A stretch of 64,000 nucleotides of DNA. Source: an uncultured Thalassotalea sp. Its GTDB lineage: Bacteria; Pseudomonadota; Gammaproteobacteria; Enterobacterales; Alteromonadaceae. The DNA lies in the NCBI GenBank assembly GCA_947492575.1, contig CANLNK010000002.1, positions 711,685-775,684 of the forward strand, given 5' to 3'. A model generated the notes under the pieces. That model was not told the DNA's origin, ran no database searches, and saw only the letters and a list, made by a program, of their open reading frames with translations. Below are positions 58,439-64,000 of this stretch, one piece after another. Made by a program: the position numbers and the translations under genes. Every line of letters begins with the position of its first letter. The first letter of the stretch is position 1.

Positions 58439-59040
58439 GCTAACATCTCCTCAATTTGCTTAACCGCTTCAGCAGTTACTAAAACTTTTTCGAAACCAAC
58501 TAAAGAAACTGGGTCAATCGCTTGTACGTCTACAACGTCAACTTTGTATAAGTTGCGAGCAGATAAGAATAAGTTCTCATCAACTTCTGGTGTAACGATT
58601 AACACGTCCTTAAGTTCTAAACCTTTTAACTTAGCAACTAAGTCTTTAGTTTTAGGTGTATCTACTGCGAAGTCGTTAACAACCACTAAACGGTCTTGAC
58701 GAACTAACTCAGATAGGATGCTTTTGATAGCACCACGATACATCTTACGGTTTACTTTTTGGCTGTGGTCTTGAGGACGAGCTGCGAATGTTACGCCACC
58801 AGTTCTCCAGATTGGACCACGAGTTGTACCAGCACGTGCACGGCCAGTACCTTTTTGACGCCATGGCTTTTTGCCGCCGCCGCTAACTTCAGAACGGTTC
58901 TTTTGCTTAACAGTACCTTGACGAGCACCTGCTGCATATGCAACAACTACTTGGTGTACTAAAGCTTCGTTGAACTCACGTCCGAAAGTTGCTTCAGAAA
59001 CTTCTAAAGCGCCTGACGCGTCTTTTAATGCTAATTCCAT
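58435..59040 (-). CDS. rplD: 50S ribosomal protein L4
   Basis: 201 aa from ATG 59040, E. coli length; a TTG directly before it is in frame but superfluous. [20 protein letters not shown] start and the tunnel loop [20 protein letters not shown]. In E. coli L4 also represses the S10 operon through its leader; a matching leader hairpin is seen at 60056-60097. Confidence 0.97.
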   Translation of the reverse strand: MELALKDASGALEVSEATFGREFNEALVHQVVVAYAAGARQGTVKQKNRSEVSGGGKKPWRQKGTGRARAGTTRGPIWRTGGVTFAARPQDHSQKVNRKMYRGAIKSILSELVRQDRLVVVNDFAVDTPKTKDLVAKLKGLELKDVLIVTPEVDENLFLSARNLYKVDVVDVQAIDPVSLVGFEKVLVTAEAVKQIEEMLA

Positions 59041-59058
59041 CAAAATTCTCCTCAGACG

Positions 59059-59697
59059 TTAGGCTTTAACAGCTGGTTTGATGATAACGTCAGCGTTTAC
59101 GTGACCAGGAACTGCACCTTTGATAAGAAGCAAGTTACGCTCAGCGTCAACACGGACTAACTCAAGGTTCTGTGTAGTAGTTTTCACAGCACCCATGTGA
59201 CCAGACATTTTTTTGCCTTTAAATACGCGACCTGGTGTTTGACATTGACCGATTGAACCGTTTGAACGGTGAGACAATGAGTTACCATGTGTCATATCTT
59301 GAGTACGGAAATTCCAACGCTTGATACCGCCTTGGAAACCTTTACCTTTTGATGTGCCAGTCACGTCAACTAATGTTGTTTCGTTGAATAACTCAACAGT
59401 GATTTCGCTACCAGTTGCTAAGTCAGCACCTTCGCCTTCCGCTAAGCGGAATTCCCATAAACCACGACCTGCTTCGATACCTGCTTTCGCAAAGTGACCA
59501 GCTGCTGGCTTGTTTACACGGTTAGCTTTCTTTTTACCAGTAGTAACTTGAATCGCTGAGTAACCATCGTTGTCTACAGTTTTTACCTGAGCAACACGGT
59601 TAGCTTCAACTTCTAGGACTGTTACTGGAGTTGAAACGCCATCTTCAGAGAAGATACGAGTCATACCAACTTTACGTCCAACTAGACCTATAGTCAT
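59059..59697 (-). CDS. rplC: 50S ribosomal protein L3
   Basis: 212 aa (E. coli 209). [18 protein letters not shown] start and [31 protein letters not shown] with the methylatable-Gln region before [15 protein letters not shown]. Fourteen bases after rpsJ. Confidence 0.98.
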   Translation of the reverse strand: MTIGLVGRKVGMTRIFSEDGVSTPVTVLEVEANRVAQVKTVDNDGYSAIQVTTGKKKANRVNKPAAGHFAKAGIEAGRGLWEFRLAEGEGADLATGSEITVELFNETTLVDVTGTSKGKGFQGGIKRWNFRTQDMTHGNSLSHRSNGSIGQCQTPGRVFKGKKMSGHMGAVKTTTQNLELVRVDAERNLLLIKGAVPGHVNADVIIKPAVKA

Positions 59698-59711
59698 GTT
59701 AAAACCCCCTA

Positions 59712-60026
<315 letters not shown>

Positions 60027-60055
60027 TCAAATCCCCTTAAAAAAGAACGAACAAA

Positions 60056-60097
60056 GTACAACCCATCTCCTTTATTTTTGGATAAAGGGGGGAGTAC
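60056..60097 (-). promoter_or_regulatory. S10 leader hairpin, candidate L4-binding autoregulatory element
   Basis: In the transcribed leader the ends GTAC...GTAC pair and an inner CCTTTA / TAAAGG stem closes an A-rich loop, giving a long interrupted hairpin 33 bases before the rpsJ start. E. coli has L4-responsive attenuator hairpins in the same leader. Functional equivalence is inference. Confidence 0.55.
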
Positions 60098-60207
60098 CGA
60101 TTAAATCATTCAACCCCAAATCGGGATTGCTGTATAAAATAAAGAACAACTAACAAGTCGCTAAAGGTTCTCTATCTCACGAGAGCATAGCTCAACGTGG
60201 AGCGCGC

Positions 60208-60235
60208 ATTATACTCCCGTTGGTTAAAAGTGCAA
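60208..60235 (-). promoter_or_regulatory. S10 operon promoter
   Basis: On the minus strand TTGCAC (60235-60230), a 16-base spacer and TATAAT (60213-60208), followed by a GC-rich discriminator (GCGCGCTCC). The transcript start is near 60200, giving a leader of about 180 bases. A GC-rich discriminator fits stringent control. Confidence 0.85.
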
Positions 60236-60390
60236 CACTTATTTGCTATTCCCGTATTTGTTGCCACAATTGAATGGCGCGTAGCTAAAACAGCCAAAAC
60301 AAGCTACCAGCACTACCTTTTATATAGAAACTTCAATCGTTACCTTTATATGAATAATTTTAGTTTTTGGTGTTTGTTTTTGTTTAGTTC

Positions 60391-60399
60391 TGATATACT
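60391..60399 (+). promoter_or_regulatory. fusA promoter, extended -10
   Basis: TGATATACT is a TG-extended -10 followed by a GC discriminator (CGCGCGG), 40 bases before the fusA ATG. No clear -35. It faces the S10 promoter across about 155 bases, so the two could be co-regulated. Confidence 0.6.
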
Positions 60400-60438
60400 C
60401 GCGCGGTTTTTAATCACTAACCCTTTTAGAGCAAGAAA

Positions 60439-62526
60439 ATGGCAGATTTAAGTAAATACAGAAATATTGGTATTTTCGCTCACGTTGATGCGGGTAAAAC
60501 CACAACAACTGAACGAATTTTGAAACTTACAGGTATGATCCACAAGATCGGTGAAGTTCACGATGGTGAATCTACTACTGACTTCATGGAGCAAGAAGCT
60601 GAGCGTGGTATTACTATCCAGTCTGCTGCTGTAACTTGTGAGTGGAAAAAGCACCGCTTCAACGTAATCGACACTCCTGGTCACGTTGACTTCACTGTAG
60701 AAGTATACCGTTCATTAAAAGTTCTTGACGGTGGTATTGGTGTATTCTGTGGTTCTGGTGGTGTTGAGCCGCAATCAGAAACTAACTGGCGTTACGCTAA
60801 CGAGTCAAAAGTTGCTCGTTTGATCTTCGTTAACAAGCTTGACCGTTTAGGTGCAAACTTCTTCCGCGTTAAAGATCAAGTTAAGAACGTACTTGGCGCT
60901 AACCCACTAGTTATGACTTTACCAATCGGTGAAGAAGATAACTTCGTTGGTGTTGTAGACGTATTATCTCAAAAAGCTTACGTATGGGATGACTCAGGTC
61001 AACCAGAAAACTACGAAGTTCAAGACATTCCAGCAGACATGGTAGAACAAGCTGCTGAGTACCGTGAAATGTTAATCGAAACTGCTTTAGAAGCAGACGA
61101 TGACTTATTAATGGAATACATGGAAGGCAACGAGCCAACTGAAGAGCAAATCAAAGCATGTATCCGCAAAGGTACTAACGAACTATTGTTCTTCCCTACA
61201 TACTGTGGTTCTGCATTCAAGAACAAAGGTATGCAACTTCTTCTTGATGCTGTTGTTGACTACTTACCGTCTCCAACTGAAGTTCCACCACAGCCACTAA
61301 CTGACGAAGAAGGTGAGCCTACTGGTGAATACGCTATCGTTGACGCTGACTCTGAACCATTCCGTGCATTAGCATTCAAAATTATGGATGACCGTTTCGG
61401 TGCACTTACATTCGTACGTATCTACTCAGGTCGTATCAAGAAAGGTGACACAGTACTTAACTCATTTACAGGTAAGACTGAGCGTATCGGCCGTATGGTA
61501 GAGATGCAAGCTGAAGACCGTACCGAGCTTACTGAAGCACAAGCGGGTGACATTTTAGCTATCGTTGGTATGAAGAACGTTCAGACTGGTCACACTTTAT
61601 GTTCAGTTAAAGAACCATGTACACTTGAAGCAATGGTATTCCCAGAGCCAGTAATCTCAATCGCTGTTTCTCCAAAAGAGAAAGGTGGTGCTGAGAAGAT
61701 GGGTATCGCTATCGGTAAGATGGTTGCAGAAGATCCAACGTTCCAAGTTGAGACTGACGAAGATTCAGGTGAAACTATCCTTAAAGGTATGGGTGAGCTT
61801 CACTTAGATATCAAAGTAGATATCCTTAAGCGTACTTACGGCGTTGAATTAGAAGTTGGTAAGCCACAAGTAGCGTACCGTGAAACAATCACTCAAGCGA
61901 TTGAAGATTCTTACACGCACAAGAAGCAATCTGGTGGTTCTGGTCAATTCGGTAAGATCGATTACCGCATCAAGCCGGGCGAGCCAAACACTGGCTTCAA
62001 GTTCTCTTCAACAGTTGTTGGTGGTAACGTTCCTAAAGAATTCTTCCCTGCTATCGAAAAAGGTTTCGCAAGCATGATGGAAGAGGGTCCAGTAGCTGGC
62101 TTCCCAGTACTAGACGTTGAAGTTGAATTATACGACGGTGGCTACCACGCAGTTGACTCGTCAGCAGTTGCTTTCGAAATCGCAGCGAAAGGTGCATTCC
62201 GTCAATCAATGCCTAAAGCTGGTGCTCAGTTACTAGAGCCAGTGATGAAAGTTGACGTATTCACTCCAGAAGACAACGTTGGTGACGTAATAGGTGACCT
62301 TAACCGTCGTCGTGGTATGATCAAAGACCAAGAAGCTGGTACTACTGGTGTTCGCATCAAAGCTGACGTACCTCTTTCAGAGATGTTTGGTTACATCGGT
62401 CACTTACGTACAATCACTTCAGGTCGTGGTCAATTCTCAATGGAATTCAGCCACTACTCAGCAGCTCCAAACAACGTAGCTGAAGAAGTAATTGCAGAAG
62501 TTAAAGCACGTAAAGAAGCTAAGTAA
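60439..62526 (+). CDS. fusA: Elongation factor G, type 2 (EF-G2-like)
   Basis: 695 aa translational GTPase. GTP motifs: [12 protein letters not shown] near residue 15, DTPGHVDF near 80, NKLD near 133; the GITI switch I region is intact ([12 protein letters not shown]). It drives tRNA-mRNA translocation and, with RRF, ribosome recycling. Length and details ([25 protein letters not shown]) match the 695-aa second EF-G of Vibrio, Shewanella and Colwellia rather than the str-operon copy (about 704 aa). Codon use is highly biased as in the ribosomal genes, so it is well expressed. It is divergent from rpsJ and followed by copies of its own 3' end. Confidence 0.95.
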   Translation: MADLSKYRNIGIFAHVDAGKTTTTERILKLTGMIHKIGEVHDGESTTDFMEQEAERGITIQSAAVTCEWKKHRFNVIDTPGHVDFTVEVYRSLKVLDGGIGVFCGSGGVEPQSETNWRYANESKVARLIFVNKLDRLGANFFRVKDQVKNVLGANPLVMTLPIGEEDNFVGVVDVLSQKAYVWDDSGQPENYEVQDIPADMVEQAAEYREMLIETALEADDDLLMEYMEGNEPTEEQIKACIRKGTNELLFFPTYCGSAFKNKGMQLLLDAVVDYLPSPTEVPPQPLTDEEGEPTGEYAIVDADSEPFRALAFKIMDDRFGALTFVRIYSGRIKKGDTVLNSFTGKTERIGRMVEMQAEDRTELTEAQAGDILAIVGMKNVQTGHTLCSVKEPCTLEAMVFPEPVISIAVSPKEKGGAEKMGIAIGKMVAEDPTFQVETDEDSGETILKGMGELHLDIKVDILKRTYGVELEVGKPQVAYRETITQAIEDSYTHKKQSGGSGQFGKIDYRIKPGEPNTGFKFSSTVVGGNVPKEFFPAIEKGFASMMEEGPVAGFPVLDVEVELYDGGYHAVDSSAVAFEIAAKGAFRQSMPKAGAQLLEPVMKVDVFTPEDNVGDVIGDLNRRRGMIKDQEAGTTGVRIKADVPLSEMFGYIGHLRTITSGRGQFSMEFSHYSAAPNNVAEEVIAEVKARKEAK

Positions 62527-62559
62527 TCTTTTACTTGAAATAGTTCTTCTTAAGTGTTT

Positions 62560-62587
62560 AAAAAAGGTCGCGAAAGCGGCCTTTTTT
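62560..62587 (+). terminator. fusA terminator (array copy 0)
   Basis: Stem GGTCGC / GCGGCC (one G-T pair) closing a GAAA tetraloop, preceded by A6 and followed by T6. It lies 33 bases after the fusA stop. Confidence 0.9.
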
Positions 62588-62628
62588 ATACCTGCTTTTT
62601 ATCTAAAGCGAGTTGTGGAAATGTCAAA

Positions 62629-62724
62629 ATGGAATTCAGCCAGCTCACCTTAAACCGCGCAGCTCCGAACAATGTAGCTGAGGAACTAATTGCAGAAGTT
62701 AAAGCACGTAAAGAAGCTAAGTAA
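62629..62724 (+). CDS. Mini-ORF 1, 31 codons, EF-G tail copy
   Basis: Open frame of 31 codons starting MEFSQLTLNRAAPNN and ending in the EF-G C-terminal tail KARKEAK with the same stop. A weak GTGGAA sequence lies before the ATG. There is no promoter evidence, and an upstream terminator would limit transcription. It may be only a pseudogene fragment. Confidence 0.2.
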   Translation: MEFSQLTLNRAAPNNVAEELIAEVKARKEAK

Positions 62725-62743
62725 TTAGATCTCCTTAAGTGTT

Positions 62744-62773
62744 TAAAAAAAGGTCGCCAAAGCGGCCTTTTTT
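62744..62773 (+). terminator. Terminator, array copy 1
   Basis: Same stem as the fusA terminator with loop CAAA, preceded by A7 and followed by T6. Confidence 0.85.
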
Positions 62774-62814
62774 ATACCTGCTTTTTCTCTAAAGCGAGTT
62801 GTGGAAATGTCAAA

Positions 62815-62910
62815 ATGGAATTCAGCCAGCTCACCTTAAACCGCGCAGCTCCAAACAATGTAGCTGAGGAAGTAATTTTAGAAGTTGAAGCACGTAAAGA
62901 AGCTAAGTAA
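62815..62910 (+). CDS. Mini-ORF 2, 31 codons, EF-G tail copy
   Basis: Open frame of 31 codons; differs from mini-ORF 1 at a few residues (EEVILEVEARKEAK at the end) but has no indel or stop. The upstream context is the same GTTGTGGAAATGTCAAA. Expression is not demonstrated. Confidence 0.2.
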   Translation: MEFSQLTLNRAAPNNVAEEVILEVEARKEAK

Positions 62911-62929
62911 TTAGATCTCCTTAAGCGTT

Positions 62930-62959
62930 TAAAAAAAGGTCGCGAAAGCGGCCTTTTTT
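62930..62959 (+). terminator. Terminator, array copy 2
   Basis: Stem GGTCGC / GCGGCC with GAAA loop, A7 before and T6 after. Confidence 0.85.
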
Positions 62960-63001
62960 ATGCCTGCTTTTTTATCTAAAGCGAGTTGTGGAAATGTCAA
63001 A

Positions 63002-63097
63002 ATGGAATTCAACCAGCTCACCTTAGCCCGCGCAGCTACAAACAACGTAACTGAAGAAGTAATTGCAAAAGTTAAAGCACGTAAAGAAGCTAAGTAA
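63002..63097 (+). CDS. Mini-ORF 3, 31 codons, EF-G tail copy
   Basis: Open frame of 31 codons (start MEFNQLTLARAATNN, end KVKARKEAK), the most diverged full copy yet still in frame. A fourth copy at 63186 keeps only 16 codons before a TGA at the array edge. Expression is not demonstrated. Confidence 0.2.
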   Translation: MEFNQLTLARAATNNVTEEVIAKVKARKEAK

Positions 63098-63117
63098 TTA
63101 GATCTTCTCAAGTGTTC

Positions 63118-63144
63118 AAAAAAGGTCGCGAAAGCGGCCTTTTT
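63118..63144 (+). terminator. Terminator, array copy 3
   Basis: Stem GGTCGC / GCGGCC with GAAA loop, A6 before and T5 after. Fourth terminator in a row between fusA and the next gene. Confidence 0.85.
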
Positions 63145-63321
63145 ATACCTGCTTTTTCTCTAAAGCGAGTTGAGGAAATGTCAAAATGGAATTCAGCCAA
63201 CTCACCTTTACCCGCGCAGCTCCGAACAACGTTTGAATTAAATCATTTCCTAAAAGTATTAAATACGGTTTAATAAAAGCGATGTAATTTACTTAAAGCT
63301 TACACTTTTAATAGTCTGTCT

Positions 63322-63795
63322 ATGCTACCGCTAAACCATATTTCTAAACTAAAGCTGCTAGAAATAGTCGCTCGCATTAATTTTTTTAAACAGTTCACGA
63401 TTGAACAACGTGAGTTGCTTTTACAAAGAACAAAAGTTTACCAATGCAAAATGGGCCAATTGGTACAATCGGAACTAGATCACAACAGTCACTTTTACAT
63501 AGTATTGTCAGGCGAAGTCGAAATCATAAAGCAAGGCGAATCTCATCCTCTTGGCGTGATTAAATCAGGAGAGTTCATAGGAGAGGGGAGCTTTATCAAA
63601 AAACGCCGTAAAAGCGCTACAGCGAGGGCGTTAAGTGATGCAATCGTGTTATGCATGGATCAAGATACGTTGCATGGTCTACCGGCTGCCTTAAAAGAGA
63701 AATTCAAAGATGCTGTCATCGAAGGTATGGCAGAGCGTATTATTTACCTAACCGCCCAAATCCAAGACTTTCATCATAAGTTCTCCCCGGAGTAA
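63322..63795 (+). CDS. Stand-alone cyclic-nucleotide-binding-domain protein
   Basis: 157 aa consisting of one Crp-type cNMP-binding beta-barrel (about 15-125) and a C-terminal helix, with no DNA-binding domain. The phosphate-binding cassette is recognisable as GEFIGEGSFIKKRRKSATARA near residue 89; the Arg that contacts cyclic phosphate in CRP (RSA) appears as Lys (KSAT), with Arg one position earlier. It may bind cAMP, another nucleotide, or none, and act through protein contacts. The ribosome-binding site is weak. It lies behind the terminator array and so must have its own promoter. Confidence 0.75.
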   Translation: MLPLNHISKLKLLEIVARINFFKQFTIEQRELLLQRTKVYQCKMGQLVQSELDHNSHFYIVLSGEVEIIKQGESHPLGVIKSGEFIGEGSFIKKRRKSATARALSDAIVLCMDQDTLHGLPAALKEKFKDAVIEGMAERIIYLTAQIQDFHHKFSPE

Positions 63796-63933
63796 CAAGA
63801 TAGCGAAATAAGCTCCCTATCGCTCATTTCCAATTTTGAATGTACTGATGCCACAATCAAAATCGTACGATTAAAGAGATGCTTTCAAATGAAACCATTG
63901 GAAACGTAACTAAATACCCTAAACCCAGATAAC

Positions 63934-63961
63934 AAAAAAGAGCGCCTAAGCGCTCTTTTTT
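63934..63961. terminator. Bidirectional terminator at the window end
   Basis: Perfect stem AAAAAAGAGCGC / GCGCTCTTTTTT with a CTAA loop, 138 bases after the cNMP-binding gene and about 30 bases from a possible minus-strand stop. Confidence 0.9.
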
Positions 63962-63990
63962 AAGGATAGATGTGAATCTAAATATCGAGA

Positions 63991-64000
63991 TTAGTCGATG
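63991..64000 (-). CDS. Possible end of a minus-strand gene (partial)
   Basis: On the minus strand the edge reads ATC GAC TAA, followed by a good terminator 30 bases on. This would fit a gene ending in Ile-Asp, but only two codons are visible. Confidence 0.2.

Larger units (their letters stand above)
62440..63235 (+). repeat. Tandem array derived from the fusA 3' end and terminator
   Basis: The last 87 bases of fusA plus about 100 bases downstream, with the terminator, form a 189-base parent unit (62440-62628). Three full repeats follow (62629-62814, 186 bp; 62815-63001, 187 bp; 63002-63185, 184 bp) and a truncated fourth (63186 to about 63235). Each copy begins ATGGAATTCA and carries the fusA tail codons and a terminator. 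All extra copies share a 9-base in-frame length gain and a changed block (CAGCTCACC...CCGC) relative to the real fusA tail, so they expanded from one altered copy. Divergence among copies 1-3 is moderate, so the array is not very recent. Confidence 0.92.

Noticed and set aside
61880..62077. Second frame inside fusA
   Set aside because: It overlaps conserved EF-G codons in another frame with no start signal.
62929..63111. 60-codon minus-strand frame in the fusA-derived array
   Set aside because: It runs across the terminator and the repeated EF-G tail in antisense; the repeat itself explains it.
62440..63235. Possible CRISPR array
   Set aside because: The units are about 186 bp and repeat as a whole without unique spacers, contain the fusA tail, and no cas gene is near.

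Overview
The window reads as chromosomal DNA of a marine gammaproteobacterium of the order Alteromonadales, most like Colwelliaceae (Thalassotalea/Colwellia-type) from protein style and gene neighbourhoods: a DUF3802 gene beside the AST arginine-catabolism genes, prkB near an OsmC gene, a second-type EF-G, and an OsmC-YcaO fusion. This placement is an inference; no rRNA is present. No tRNA, rRNA, CRISPR array, transposase or phage gene was seen.

Layout. 1-1.7 kb: end of an unknown gene coupled to a RimK-like ATP-grasp ligase, then an orphan gene. 1.8-8.8 kb: lactate block, with permease lldP, D-lactate dehydrogenase dld and an FMN L-lactate dehydrogenase in one operon, a divergent LysR regulator, and a DcaP-like porin. 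9-16.5 kb: a membrane/spermidine-synthase-like fusion, a propeller-GGDEF-EAL sensor and a secreted solute-binding-like protein. 16.5-25.5 kb (minus strand): thioesterase, ferredoxin, PhoD-like phosphatase, a large secreted beta-propeller amidohydrolase, ubiX and mpl. 25.8-30.7 kb (plus strand): a MOSC-flavin reductase-ferredoxin fusion, a DCC-family protein, ybaK, pabA and an HDOD protein. 31-37.1 kb: astC-astA-astD, DUF1338, DUF3802 and OsmC. 37.2-39.3 kb: a HExxH metallopeptidase with prkB.

39.5-60 kb (minus strand) is the S10-spc-alpha ribosomal supercluster, complete in gene content and order (rpsJ to rplQ, with rpoA and secY). It is split exactly at the rpsQ/rplN operon boundary by about 6.9 kb carrying six unrelated genes: a small hypothetical, a GT2 glycosyltransferase, OsmC-YcaO, a membrane-anchored hypothetical, a pyroglutamyl-peptidase-like protein with Ser at the Cys position, and a DUF4437 cupin. 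The S10 half has its own terminator and the spc half its own extended -10 promoter, so both remain plausible transcription units.

60.2-63.8 kb: the S10 promoter and a leader hairpin lie back to back with fusA (EF-G, type 2). Behind fusA is a tandem array of about 186-bp units derived from the fusA 3' end plus its terminator: three full extra copies and one truncated copy. Each full copy keeps an open 31-codon mini-ORF and a terminator. A lone cyclic-nucleotide-binding-domain protein follows. This array and the split of the ribosomal cluster are the most unusual structures in the window.
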